Shown: positions 22,622 through 34,562, counted from the stretch's first letter. The stretch: DNA of 64,000 bases from Rutpela maculata (GCA_936432065.2 OW386293.2:21030234-21094233), one strand, 5' to 3'. Translations and numbers: made by a program. The notes: generated by a model from the letters alone, not told the origin.

Positions 22622-23010
22622 AACTATTTATTTAACGTCGGCCTATTTCCGCTACCAGGGCCTATCACCGACGCCAGGAGACGAGCTAACCTGGAAATTT
22701 TGCCGAACCTCTTCTCTTGAGAAGAGTATGGATCTTTTACTTGACTAACATTTAATAGGTAAGGGACCGCCTGCTTTACATCCCCTCCGAAGGATGGTAT
22801 ATCCACTACGTAATCCTCGTCTTGAAATTACATAGCTTCCGCGTATACGTTGGTATACAAACCGCTAGAAGGTGGAACGAGATCGCTGTGTTTTCCAAGA
22901 TGGATTTCACCCATCCAAGTACTAACCCCGCTGAACGTTGCTTCACTGGAGTATCGAAATACAGCACGGTGAAGACGCCTCTACGCTTGCCTCTTAAAAG
23001 GACTTAGATT
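22622..23010 (-). mobile_element. 5S-rRNA-derived SINE copy 2
   Basis: On the minus strand the head reads GAAGCAACGTTCAGCGGGGT followed by TAGTACTTGGATGGGTGA. That resembles the internal control region of 5S rRNA (AAGCA.CGTCGG...GGTTAGTACTTGGATGGG), the pol III promoter of 5S genes. A family-specific body and a 3' end in CCGACGTTAAATAAATA follow. SINEs with a 5S head (SINE3 type) are known in animals. It is noncoding and would be moved by a partner LINE. Confidence 0.8.
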
Positions 23011-23539
23011 GTACGTTATGAAAAATTGGACAATTTTTAAAATTGGCTTAATTTAATTATTTTATGTAATTAACATTTCAAAGCATTCTTTATGTAAAAG
23101 GATTTTTTAAAGTAAATGCACGTTGATTTGTGATCTAAATTTCTGTATTTTAGCGGACCATAGGAATTTTCACGAAATTTTTTCAGAATACACAAATTTG
23201 GAGTCGTAGATTATGAATCTGAAATTAGTTTTCAATGCAAATACATAAATAAATAAATATTCCACCATAACACTTACTCTCCGCCACTGTAAACACTAAA
23301 AACATCTTGAATTTTGGCCAACTTGGATCTCGTGTTCACAATATAAGTGTTTTTAGAACAATGCATCTTTCACGCAGTGCAAAAAATGCTTTTTCATAAA
23401 AAAATCTTCCCCCTTACCGTATGATTTTTGCAATTTTGATGAAAATTTTAAATTCGGTGTATTTAGACATACTATTTACGGGAAAAATATTTTAAAAAAT
23501 CAATTTTGAAATTTCACACATATATTTGAAAAATAAAAC

Positions 23540-24000
23540 GGTTTGTGCCATATATGGCACACCATGCAACAAGAACATTATGTAATGTTCATTTTCTATG
23601 ACACATCATATAATAAATTTGGCACTATCTACAGTACACAAAAAATTTTACAGGAAAATTGAAATATTTGCGATGCGTGCCTGCTTTCACTACTGCTAAT
23701 TCCCATGTTCAATTTTTTTGAGTATATCATCGGTGAAGAAAAATTTGAAAAACTGGTCCTCAATTTCTTGAGGCAATTTCTCATTTCCACGGAATTTTAT
23801 ATTTTTCTCATGCATTAGAAGATCTAATTATGGCCAAATTGGAGGTTCTGGCTTATTTGGGTGCCTTTACAAAATAAATTAGAGAAATATCATCCCCATT
23901 ATCCGGGTCGTTTTCTTCGTCCTCTTATTCAACATAATCAGTTTCCTCAATAACACCGCATTGAGCTGTCGGATGGTCACAGTAGGACATATCATCTCTT
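23540..24000 (-). pseudogene. Possible piggyBac-like transposase fragment
   Basis: Minus-strand pieces in shifting frames read an acidic N-terminal stretch (ENDPDNGDDIS), then KNIKFRGNEKLP and QFFKFFFTDDILKKIE. The last phrase resembles the start of the piggyBac transposase core (FF..FFxDxLLxxI). Catalytic aspartates are not found and stops are many. This is a weak call from pattern memory. Confidence 0.3.
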
Positions 24001-24292
24001 CTACTAACATTTACTATTAATAATAATAATAATAATAATAAATGATTTTATTGACAGGAAATTATACAAAATTTACAATATAACATGTTAGTCATTGCCT
24101 GTCAAATGGCAGAGTTCAAACGATCTGTCCGTGGGACAGGGGTTTGCTCTTCCACTCAACTATACGGTGTATCTACTACGTGCCCATACAATTTTCTTAC
24201 ATCCATTATTTCTAAAGGGATAATTCAACTGAAAATAAAATTCAGTATTTTTACCCAATTCCTTCATTGTATGCTGTGCCATATATGGCACA
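23551..24292. repeat. Perfect 18-bp palindromes TGTGCCATATATGGCACA, two copies
   Basis: TGTGCCATATATGGCACA occurs near 23546-23565 and near 24273-24290, with a decayed copy (TGTGTCATATATGGGAC) near 24620. The spacing, about 0.7 kb, could mark the edges of a dead transposon. It could also be coincidence between repeats. Confidence 0.45.
24013..24130 (-). mobile_element. LINE 3'-end fragment with (ATT)n tail, minus strand
   Basis: (TAA)n at about 24013-24041 followed by ATGATTTTATTGACAGG. Read on the minus strand this is an AATAAA signal then an (ATT)n tail, the same design as the tail at 3360-3391. Confidence 0.45.
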
Positions 24293-25120
24293 TACCTAAT
24301 TTCCTACAAATAATGATGAAACATAACTGCTTTATTTCACTTGTACACTACTTGATTATAGTTAAACTTCCCCACAATATTTAATTTATTGAATAATATT
24401 CACCAAAAACGCTTCCAAATAAGTTTACGAATTGACGGTTAGGAGAGATCAGCTGTCACTGAGGCAGCCATTGAACAAAAGTGATCATATTAGTTCATAT
24501 AATATATTTAGTTGATAGTAATGTTTACAGATGTCAGTAATAGCTTCTTTATTAATATAGGCAGGATATTCTAATGATATTTTAATAGATGGCACCAAAT
24601 ACACTGAAAATAATTTATTGTGTCATATATGGGACGGTATGCAGTTAGGGGATCAATTAGGAAATGAAAGGTAAGCAAACGATTAAACCAATACGTATGC
24701 ATCTCCGACGTCTCTGTACTTTTCAATGTGTCTAAGGGCAAAATATTCAGAGCATTGATTTTTTGCTTGTCAGATTTTTAAATGTCAGTAAATTATATTT
24801 GTATTTTAGCCGGGAAAGATATACAGGATACAGGATACAGGATAATTAGTCATACGCTAAATGAAGAATCCTTAGCTCAAAATATGAAGATTTAACCAAA
24901 AATGATAGATAGATATCTACTTACTGAGATACAGGGTGTTGAAGTTAAAAATTAAAAAAATAAAAAAATCATTTTCACGTTATTTTAAAATTACTTAATA
25001 TTTCTTTACCATATTTGGTATATACTGTTAATGATCAAAGACGCATAATATCAGCGGAAGGACTGGTTCCTCAATATTTCCAGGGGACCACGGAAGGGGG
25101 GGGGGGAGTTTCCCCCCTTC
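24131..25120. other. No gene seen
   Basis: AT-rich DNA with a short ATACAGG tandem (four units, about 24819-24842) and a G9 run near 25098. The segment GTACGCCACTGGCCAAATAT at about 25121 belongs to the transposon fragment that follows. Confidence 0.35.
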
Positions 25121-25239
25121 ATTTGTACGCCACTGGCCAAATATTTGTTTTCTTGGTTTTATCTTATTTCTCAACAATTTTTACGCAAAAAGGTACTCTA
25201 AATACATTGCAATACATTTTGCAGGTAGTAATAATTTAT

Positions 25240-25700
25240 TTTAATTTTAATAAACGTTCAAACTGGACTCCATTGACTTCGATATATTTTCTTAATCTTG
25301 TGCTGAAAGATCTTCTTTCTTTAAAAAATATGTTGGGTTGCTTTCTCATAAAATTAACAGCATAAACGATGCGCACAAATTAATGATTTCATATTCCCCC
25401 AAAACTGGAAATCTAACGGGTTTAAGTCTGGGCTACGAGGTGGCCATTGAAATTCGCTTCCTCGGCCAATCCATCGATGGAAAACTTGTTCATTTAAGTA
25501 ATTGCTGACTGCAATAGAATAATGCAGCATTGATTATTACAACAGTTGCCGATAAACATCTTGTACTCAGATGGGGATCTTCAGCAATTCTTACTAAAAC
25601 GTCATCCTCTTGATCGACACTAATTATTTTTTTCACCACGTTTGGGACGAAATTGCCGGTTCCCCTAATATTCCAAATATCTTCGAGAAGCAGCTCTTAT
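25240..25700 (-). pseudogene. Tc1/mariner-type transposase remnant
   Basis: On the minus strand, in broken frames, an N-terminal helix-turn-helix start (RAASRRYLEY, near 25700-25672) is followed by VRIAEDPHLSTR (about 25600). Then comes a DDE-domain end (FPSMDWPR, about 25470) and a C-terminal KYIEVNGVQFERLLK (about 25270). The spacing shows large internal deletions. These phrases fit the common insect IS630/Tc1/mariner-like transposases that cut and paste DNA at TA. Its upstream end abuts the left arm of element H. It is dead. Confidence 0.6.
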
Positions 25701-26156
25701 AGTGGAGTAAAATTAAAATTTGTAGGGAATTGTTTTACAATAGTAATTTTTTTGCTGGAACTTTTTCTGGAAGTTTTACTTAAAAATCTTTGAATTTATA
25801 GCTTGTATCAATGCATAAAAAAAGAGATTGTTCATAATAAAATTCCGAAGGAAACTATATTTATCCGAACCTCCTTGGTTAATTTGTTAAGTTGCAATAA
25901 ATAAAATCAATAAAGAGTTGCCATTTTTAAACAATTGATGATAACTTAAACAATAATATAACTATTTTAACGAAATATTAAGAAACGATGCTTCTAGTGG
26001 AGCTAAATCGTCAAACCAAATTTCAAGTGGTATGATGACAACAAAGCCCAAAAAACAAAAGCAAAGTCGAACATTAATTAAATCGACGATTATTTAAGTG
26101 CATCAAGTCGCACAGCAAAAGTTTTTTTCAGATTGTAGCTTCTTTTATCTTATTTT

Positions 26157-26475
26157 CAGTGATATTAACAAAACATAAATGCTGTTTAATTTCTAAACCA
26201 TTTTTTATTAATTTGTACATTTTTTTTAAACAAATTCACTTTTCTCATCAATATTTTTCCCAAAAATAATAATTATCACCATATGTTAAAAGCACATAAA
26301 GAAAGAATCAATTAAAAAAAAGTTTTTCCTACGCCAATTGGAAGCCGAGATATGACATTCTTTTTGGGTAAAATATTGACGAGAAAAGTGAATTCAAAAA
26401 CAAAGCAAATTATGAAAAAATGGTTTAAAAATTAAAAAAAAGATTTTTGATTTTTGTTAATATCATTGAACAGAA
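26157..26475. repeat. Small palindromic insert in the left arm of element H
   Basis: TCAGTGATATTAACAAAA at the left edge is reversed as TTTTGTTAATATCATTGA at the right edge, with about 115-bp arms. The right arm of element H lacks this block, so it came in after element H formed. Confidence 0.55.
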
Positions 26476-26845
26476 GATATAGTAGAACCGCAAGAATAGA
26501 ATTATCGACACAAAACGGCTATTCGTGAAGGGATATTGCCGTTTGGCACACTAACCGGTATTACCGTAAGGAATGTATTTCGAAGGAGCGCCATCTTCAG
26601 TTACCATTTGGATCCAAGATGGCCGCCATTTTCAAGAAATCAATTGAGGTAATTTCCTGGCGAATCTATTAACTTCACAAAAAAAAAGTGTAATTAAAAA
26701 GTGTTGCTTATTTTACTACCAATAAAAAAGTATTTTATGTATTTTGCGAAATTTTTGAAAATAAGGCCACTATTTACGAAAATTAAACATGATACCTTTT
26801 AGTTTTTGTGTGATTTATTTATTTACTTAAAATTGTAATAAGATT

Positions 26846-28169
26846 TTGGACAATGTGCTTAATGACGTACCTCTTATTTTAGAAGAAACCGATGCTATGC
26901 CAAATTTACTTCAGACAGAAGAAACATCAGAATTTCAGTATGATTGTGTGGTCTACGATGGGCCTGCATTGGTACACCTTTTACTGCCTAAGGGTTTTTT
27001 AATTTTTGCTGAATACTCTGCCAAAGTGTTTCAATCACACATCAAACATAACGCTGATAAATTTAATTTAAAACGCGTTGATATCATTTGGGACATATAC
27101 AAGAACAATAGTTTGAAACATCACACTAGAGAAATTCGTGGAGGAGGAACGCGACGACAGGTTGGTGGTAATGTACTACTTCCTAAAAACGGGTCGGATT
27201 TTCTTAGGAACACAGACAATAAAACAGACCTGTTTCACTTTCTATCCAATGAATGTACAACATCATCCATTCTTTATCCTGTGGAAACACTATGCACAAT
27301 TGACAATAGGATCATTTCAAACCGCAATTCCCAAAATTCACATCTATCGCTCTGCAGTCACAAAGAAGCAGATACACGTATTATATTACACGTACAGGAT
27401 TGCATCCACCAAGGTTGGAAAAATATTTGCATAAGAACAGTAGACACCGATGTTGTAATGTTAGCTACTGCTTTTTCATCGGTTGTATGTGCAAGGATTG
27501 AAAACTCTATACGTTCACTTTGGTGCCAATAAGCACTTTAGAATAATATGTGTTAATGGGATAGCTGCACATTTGGGTCAACAAAAATGTGAAGCTTTGT
27601 TAGGTTTTCATGCATTCACGGGATGTGATACCGTCTCATTTTTCTCAGGCAAGGGAAAGTCGACTGCTTGGAAGACCTGGCAAATTTTCCCTGAGGTAAC
27701 GGAAGCTTTTTCTTTTATGTCTAAGCCGCAAAGATTTATTTCTGACTATGTTTTCAATTTGTTGCAAAGATTTGTTGTCTTAATGTACTGTTCAACATCC
27801 GACTGCTTTGAAGTTAAAGGTGCCCGAAAGGAATTTTTCACATCGAAGGGAAGAAATACTGCAAACCTTTCACCTTCTAAAGTCGCTTTAGACCAACATA
27901 CTCGAAGAGCCACATACCAAAGTGGCCATGTATGGGGACAATCATTGGAAACAAATCCTACTTTGCCAGATACTGAATCTTGGGGTTGGTGTAAAAAAGA
28001 TGGTATTTATTCACCCTACTGGTCAACTTTACCTGAGTTGTCTACAGCCTTGAGGCAACTGATACGGTGCGGCTGCAAAGAGAACTGTAAACAAAATATA
28101 TGTGCTTGTAAGAAAGTAGATTTACATGCGCGTTGGTATGTACTTCTTGTAAGGGAAAGTGTTATTTAA
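26846..28169 (+). pseudogene. Element H protein: FEN1/PIN-like motif, HAFTGCDT, CXC
   Basis: Two long frames, 26846-27532 and 27483-28169, read as one protein broken by a single frameshift near 27480-27530. Part 1 holds NLKRVDIIWDIY, then EADTRIILH (E174) and RTVDTDVVML (D200, D202). An E-A-x spaced before a D-x-D resembles the metal-binding acidic cluster of FEN1/PIN-fold nucleases; this is my inference. Part 2 has GFHAFTGCDTVSFFSGKGKSTAWKT-like conserved text (split here as FHAFTGCDT and GKGKSTAW). It ends with a cysteine motif CGCKENCKQNICACKK like TSO1/tesmin CXC DNA-binding repeats. Proteins with this order are many in insects, fish and cnidarians, without known function. The first codon (TTG) is not a true start, and a 3' splice-site-like CCTCTTATTTTAG at 26869-26881 hints at an upstream exon, now missing. 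Confidence 0.7.
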
Positions 28170-29079
28170 ATTAATATTTTGTTAAAAACATACATATAAA
28201 TAAATGATTCTGTAAAAAAAAGAACAAATTTTGAATTTTATTAAATAACGGCTTTATTTTAATTCTAATCGCGAAATGTCTGAAATACTTTTTTTTTGGC
28301 TGTTCAAAGCTCAACAACTTTGTATAAGACTATTTTTTTATAAAGTCAATGGATTTACCAAAAAATCATATTTATTAGATTATTAGAAATCAGCCGCCAT
28401 TTTGGATCCAAATGGTACCTGAAGGTGGCGCTCCTTCGAAAATGATTCTTTAGGGCACTACTAATAAGTATACCAAGTGGCAACATTATTTCACAAATAG
28501 CCGTTTTTTATTGGTTTGCTACTCTACTAATAAGAGAAGATACAATCTAAAAAAAATTTGCTGTACGACTTGATGCATTTAAACAATTGAGGATTCAATT
28601 ATCGACTTTGCTTTTGTTTCTTACGTGTTGCTGTCAACATACAAACTTGAAATTTGGTATGATGATTTAGCTCCACCAGAGGCATCGTTTCCCAAAATGT
28701 AGTTAAAATAGTTATATTATTGTTTAATTTATCATCAATTGTTTAAAAAATGGCTTCCCTTTATTGTTTTTTATTTATTGCAACTTCACAAATCAACCAG
28801 AAAGTTCAGATAAATCTAGTTTTCTGCGGAATTTTGAACAATCTCTTTTTTAATCTACTGTGATACGAGCTATACAACTAGAGATATTTAAGAAAAACTT
28901 CGAAAAAACACAATTTTCAACATTCCATTGTTTAAACAAATGACTTGCGGGACAAAGGCTTATTCCCAAACTTTTTGCTGCACTCCTCGTAATGTTTCTG
29001 ACAAGTTCCAGTAAAAAAAATGATATTGAAAACAATTCCTTATTATGTGATTTAGACTCTTAGTTTTACTCCACCATTA

Positions 29080-29450
29080 AACTACATTATGTTGTTAGAA
29101 CTGGAACTACACGAATTAAGAGAAACCACCATTCCCAAATATAAATGTGCACAATTATGCTGTAACGTTAAAATAAAACCGCAGTGAAGAGAAGACACTA
29201 TCCGCTATTCAGCACAGAGAATGTATTACGAATAATTAATATCCTTAATTAAAGCTGGTATTGCGACGTTTATTTCCTGTTTGATTGCATTTTGGGTAAC
29301 GTAATACAGACATCACATAATTTTTTGTTGAACAAAAAACCTTTATGTACTTACTGCTTGTAGTATTTCATTAATGTTGAATAATGAAACAGTAAAAAAA
29401 GTTAATTTTTTTCATTTTATGTAACAGTCATCAGAATGTTGCAACCTGCA
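29080..29450. other. No gene seen; gap between elements H and E
   Basis: AT-rich noncoding DNA of about 370 bases. No target duplication that would tie the two elements together was found. Confidence 0.4.
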
Positions 29451-31977
29451 CAGTAGGGTGCATCGATTTTCTTTTTTTTTACCTAATCTAAAATGGCGGG
29501 CGCCCAAAAGTTGTGTGATAGGATTGTAAATAATACGTTAAAATTTCAAATTAAAATATTAACCCTTGGGGGTAGCGGGTTGGGGTCAAAGGCAAACATT
29601 TTTGATATTCTATATATTCAAAATGGCGGGTGTGAAAAAGTTGTGCTTTACAGTTATATATAAGAAGTAAAAACTTAAGACAAAAATATTAAGATTTAAG
29701 GGTAGCGGGTTAGGGTTAAAAGTCAACTTGATATTTTCTTTGTTCTGCATCGGATCCATTTCTATTCCCTACAAGCTCAAAGGTCCCATTTTTTTTAAGG
29801 GAAATTGTTTGTTTTATCATCATAGTGTGAAACAATAAACTTTATTTTTACTTTAATTTCTTTATTGGAAGTTTGATAACAAAGGTACTTATGTGAAAAT
29901 AAACTTGATTTTATTAAATAATAAAAATTAAAATTAAAAATACTACAAACATTATGGTAAAACTTGCTTGTAGTAATCTTTCTTTGTGTTAAATTTGGAA
30001 ATTTTGTCACAGGATCTAATCGTTGTTCTAATTAATCCATCCAGCGCTGAAGCGTCAGTTACAAGCTTTACTGCCGTTTTCACAGCTTGTGTATGATTAG
30101 GAAATTTCTTTATTTCAATTATCAGACAATTCAGGATTATTTATAATTTGATTAAGGTCCTCTTCGGATAAATCAACTATTAATGGTGGCTCATTATATT
30201 CACATTCTTGCCAATCAATCATCTCATACTAATTTGTAGCATTTAGTTTCAACGGAGCAAGTGTAAACTTTCTTAAGTCGGTATTGTTGCCTTTTCTAGC
30301 TTTTAATATTCTGCGAACGGCCAACTCCCTAATACACCGGTTTTCATCGCCCAGCATTCCCAGTAGTATGTTCTCAGGGTGTGCAAAATATCCATTTCGT
30401 ATTACGACGGGATCAACTACCTACTCCTTTCAACTCTTCTGATAAATATCTGGATAATTGTATGGTCTTCCATACATTTGAAGCGCCTTGCCGACATGAT
30501 GGATGTGCTTCTATTTTGAACCACATTGGCGCATACACTTTGACAACATACGTTGCTGATATAACCAAATCTGCAGAGCAGCTGTCGTCAGCCATCGCGA
30601 GTGGACTATTTTGCCAGGTTCTCGTTTTGAAAAATTAATAGAAACATATCCCGTTATTACTGCTTGGCATATTTCATAAAAATATAACTGATATGTGATA
30701 AAATCTTTCACCTTAACTATAGGAATTTCGGATTTAATAATCTTAAATACAGCTACTGGCATCTGCTCGCATTTGACTAACGACTTTCCTATTATACCTG
30801 AAAATCCTGAAATACAGTTCCGTCAATATGTTCGATCAAGTGCCTTTTAGTGGAAGTTCATTTGCAAGCAGTTGGCAAATGAACCACTGAAGTGGTCTCT
30901 TAAAATGTTTTTCAAGTAGAGCTATAACACCACCTTTAGGACCAGTATTTGTAGCCGTTCCATCACATCCGACGACTTTTAAGGGATTCGAGGTTTTTCG
31001 ATAGTTTTCAAAATAACTGAGAATGGCGTTAATGATGTTTACAGCTGAACCTGTAGAAGGTGTGACATGTCCCAAATATGATGATCCGGGCTCTCCAATT
31101 AAAACTATATGTTCTTCGGTTGTTATCTTTCGACGGTTATCTATTAATTTCGTAGCCTTGTCTTTACGCCCATCGAAATAAAGTCCACGTAATGATATTG
31201 GCGTACCACATGATGATAATTCACCTCTCTTCTTGCTTATAGCTCTTCTAATTTTGTTTTTATCAATTACATGCGATGTGTTAGACTCATTAATTAAACC
31301 AAAATCTTGGAGTACTGAAGAAGCAATCAGTGCTCCAGCTCTATCGGAAATACCGCATCTATCTAAAGTTTCGGCTAAAACTGACCTGTTCACCGAGATT
31401 TCATGTATGTAGAACACAGCGCATGCTGTATTATGGAAATACGTACATTAGATAACAAATACGTAGGTAGGAATAAGTAATTTAAATTTAATATCGTAAT
31501 TAAACATAGTTTAAAAATATTACTAATTGATAAGTATCGATAATATTTGTAAGGGTACGTACTATCTATTTGGTCTTTGATGCTAACCCGCTACCCTTGA
31601 GTCTTAATATTTTGGTTTAAAATTTTTACCAGCCAATTTCAACCCCAGGACCAAATTTTTCCGCGCCCGCCATTTTAGATATGCACAAAATAAAAAAATT
31701 GGACTTTTAACCCTCACCCGCTACCCCTAAACCTAAATATTTTCCACAAAAATTTCTACCTGTTGCTTATAACCCTAAAACACAGCTTTTGCGCACCCGC
31801 CATTTTGAATATATAGAATATCAAAAATGTTTACTGTTGACCTCAACCCGCTACCTCTAAAGGGTTAATATTTTAATTTGAAATTTTAACGTATTATTTA
31901 CAACCCCATCACACAACTTTTGGGCTCCCGCCATTTTGGATTAGGTAAAAAAAAAAGAAAATCGATGCACCCTACTG
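29451..31977 (-). mobile_element. Element E: transposon with subrepeat-built inverted ends and a GCDGT-family gene
   Basis: Ends read CAGTAGGGTGCATCGATTTT and its reverse complement. Inside each end lie tandem subrepeats of about 135 bp: (AAATGGCGGG...AAAAGTTGTG...GGTAGCGGGTT), two at the left (29490-29750) and three at the right (31570-31945). Between them lies a minus-strand gene (31417 to about 30030). The bracket plus the gene makes an autonomous-type DNA transposon, now broken. CAG/CTG ends recall hAT or P-type transposons, but no 8-bp duplication is visible and I do not assign a superfamily. Confidence 0.75.
30030..31417 (-). pseudogene. Element E transposase-like protein, GCDGT/NELPL family, broken
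   Basis: The best part is 31417-30836 (193 codons, minus): LDRCGISDRAGAL, then RGLYFDGRKD, EEHIVLIGEPGSSYLGHVTP, VVGCDGTATNTGPKGGV and LQWFICQLLANELPLK. Continuations in other frames give SINFSKREPGKIVHSRWLTT (about 30645-30585), VYAPMWFKI (about 30540) and CIRELAVRRILKARKGN (about 30330-30280). The order is the same as in a protein family that is very common in aphid, beetle and Hydra genomes. Several shifts and stops break it. Conserved D (FDGRKD), CDG and the W/C/E of LQW..C..NE may form the active centre; this is inference. I believe it is a transposase but cannot name the superfamily. Confidence 0.65.
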
Positions 31978-31989
31978 CACAGTGCACAT

Positions 31990-32840
31990 ATTCTATTTTA
32001 TTCAAATGACATGTATGTAAGTTTTGCGTAAATAGCGCATATTTTTGAGACCGGAATGAAGATATGGAATCGATGGAAGCTATCGATGTTCTTTAAAAAA
32101 AATGCATTTTTTTAACCTCAGATGAAGAGGACTTGACCTGTCTACTGTACGTAGTATTTTGGCGCCAATAATGATAATAAATGTCATACAATACAATACA
32201 ATGGTACTGAAATAACTGAACCTGTCCAAATATTAAGTGAGGTTGCGAACCTCTTTCGTAATTCTTTTACAGCTTCTAGTGATTGTTTGCGAGATGTAGA
32301 TAACAAAAGCTTCATTAATACCTCGCTAATACATGTATTTGAATTTAAGGGACACTAAAGAAACGGAAAAATACTCGTAAAGTATTGTACTTTAAGATAG
32401 TGCTGCGGCGAAGAAGGTTAAAATGAACATAACCTATAGAAAAATCTCTGGAATATACATAATCGTGATGAATTATGAACAAAATAACAGAAAAATCTAC
32501 AATAAAATTACATAAAGAACGTAAAAAATTAAAATAACCATAGAAAAAAACAAAAAAAAAATGAAAAATCCTAAAAATATATGAAATACAAAAGAAAAAC
32601 AAAAAACTGGTTACGAACAGACTCTACCTCTTCGTGGTCTAACCTGGGCATTGCCAAAATTGTCTGATAATAACGTATTCTGAGTACATAGCAGAATAAT
32701 TATTACAAAACGGATTTTTTCATTTTCTGTATCAAATTTGAATAAGAATAAATTATAAAACACTATTTTTCATAAGACTTTTGTTTACATACATTAGATG
32801 TACAGTATTGTCAAATAAAAAATTTAATTTGTAACGTTAT
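31990..32840. other. No gene seen
   Basis: AT-rich noncoding DNA with an ATACA tandem near 32185-32200. The minus-strand Phe-rich open frame at 32602-32345 is a by-product of A-rich plus-strand sequence. Confidence 0.4.
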
Positions 32841-33337
32841 TATACTCTTCGCGAAAACGAAGAGTATATTGCATATCTAAAACAGTAAATATAGCTCGTA
32901 GAGAAAAAAATTTTCATATCATTATGTTAGTGAACAAATTCTGAACAACTTTCAAAATGTCCGTCCGTCCGACCGTCTGTCTGTCTGTCCGTCTGTCCGT
33001 CTGTCCGTCCGTCACGTTTCTTGTAAGCATGATAACTTAAGAAAGAAAAGTTCGATTGTATTGAAATTTGGAAAGTAAGTCAGCGTTATCTAGAGGAAAA
33101 ATCCTATTGTTTTTGAAAAAATCAATTAGTAAATAAAAAAAGTTATTAATCATTTAAATTAAAGAAAATTTTTTTATTTTCAATTTCTTTCATTTGTACT
33201 TAAATAGAAATCTTGCGAAGTGTTATTCTCTATAATTTTTTTTTTGTTTATACATTTCACTAATATATATATTTCATAATAATATATCTAATCCGTTGAA
33301 TTATAATTCTTGAATGATATTTTTTCTTTGCTGGTAA

Positions 33338-34562
33338 GGTGTGATGGCCCTATGGCTAAAGCTGAAGGCACACATGGCCCGTGCCACGGCATATTGCGAC
33401 AAGTGGAAAATTCGGATCAACTCCGAGAAGTAAGAGTCGATTCTCTTCACGCGCTGATTTAGCGAAAATCAGATTTTAACGCCACTTTCGATCGGGGGTG
33501 GACAAATTCCTATCAAAGGGTGCGTGAAATATTTGGGGGTTAACTTAGACAAACGACGTTTAACATCCATATTAACGAGACTGTACGTAAGGTCTACTCC
33601 ATGTCCAGGAGTCTGTACCCGCTCCTGACCAGGGGTAGCGGACTAAACAGACAAAATAAAAAGATGTTGTACACAATGGTGATCAGGTCGGCAATCACAT
33701 ACGCGGCGCCAGTATGGTGCAACATCCCAGCCACGACAATAAGAAAACGAGTTCTTGAGCACATATTTATGCGCCTCATCTCTGGTTTGGACAGGTACAA
33801 CCTCCCTCAGAAATCTATACGCAAATTGTCACGACATAACCCCACTAGCGGACTACGTCCAGGAAATTTCACAAAATTTCTATCAATTCAAACTAGGCGA
33901 TAGTCCGCTAACCCGCAACATAACTCGAATCAGACAGCATAACGCCATACTTTTTGATATCAGACACCTCTTACCATACTAGACGTCGCCTTTCCCCTAC
34001 CATAACATATTTCTACCCTACTCCTTATCTTTCCTCAAATTTGCAACTTTACAATACCCTCTTCCTTATTTATATTTGTTCAATTTTGTTCTTATCCTTT
34101 TTGTTCCTTTGTCCTTTTTGTTTCCAAATTCCGTCTAGGCCGAAAAATTCCCTAAAAATACAAATATTTTAAGCACCACACCTTCCTGACAGGAAGTCCA
34201 CCAGGGTGGAATTGCTTCGAGCGGGTTTTTTGTTGAGCTCTGTTTTCCCGTGTCAGAAATCAAAATTCCAAAATGTTCGTCTGTGTGCGAAACCGTTAGT
34301 TTTTAAAGTGCTAATTTTAATCATTTTTTAAGTATTTTTGTGTACTATTATTCATTCAAATTGTGAATTTTAAGCTTTATTCTTAGGCAAGAGTTTTAAC
34401 ATTTCATTTTCAACTTAAGCCAAACCGGACCTGCCCCGCCCAGCCCAACACCACGGCGCTGAGCGTCGTGGTTGTCTGGCTGGCTTCGGGCCAGACTCCG
34501 GGTAGGTACATACCTGTACCCTTAATTTTAATAAACTTGTTATTGCTTGCTTGCTTGCTTTT
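33338..34562 (+). mobile_element. Jockey-type LINE, 5'-truncated, (TTGC)n tail
   Basis: The reading in broken frames covers the end of RT and the C-terminal domain: YCDKWKIRINSEK (about 33396-33430), VKYLGVNLD (about 33528-33552), SRSLYPLL, and a long open piece 33601-33903 with RSAITYAAPVWCN and RKRVLEHIFMRLISG. The C-terminal HNAILFDIRHLLPY lies at about 33939-33980. A GC-richer 3' UTR holds GACAGGAAGTCCACC and GGACCTGCCC. It ends in TTGCTTGCTTGCTT at 34549-34562. The D-x-D catalytic part of RT is missing. Confidence 0.75.
33601..33982 (+). pseudogene. LINE ORF2 C-terminal fragment (two overlapping frames)
   Basis: Frame one (33601-33903) and frame two (33755-33982) are joined by a shift near 33850. 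SAITYAAPVWCN, then PATTIRKRVLEHIF, then LTRNITRIRQHNAILFDIRH follow the order of Jockey-clade LINE C-termini. It is dead. Confidence 0.7.

Larger units (their letters stand above)
25702..29074 (+). mobile_element. Element H: inverted-repeat transposon with a PIN-like/HAFTGCDT/CXC gene
   Basis: Left arm pieces 25702-26150 and 26480-26640 return reverse-complemented at 28530-29074 and 28385-28545. Ends read GTGGAGTAAAA and TTTTACTCCAC. Shared landmarks include AAAAAGAGATTGTTC, TAACAATTGATGATAA-type and GCGCC(A/T)(T/C)CTTC.GTTACCATTTGG blocks. The arms bracket the gene at 26846-28169 on both sides. The left arm is interrupted by a small palindrome (26157-26475), and the two arms differ by indels of about 100 bp. 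No exact target duplication was found. The pairing makes it a mobile unit rather than a host gene. The name is mine. Confidence 0.65.
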
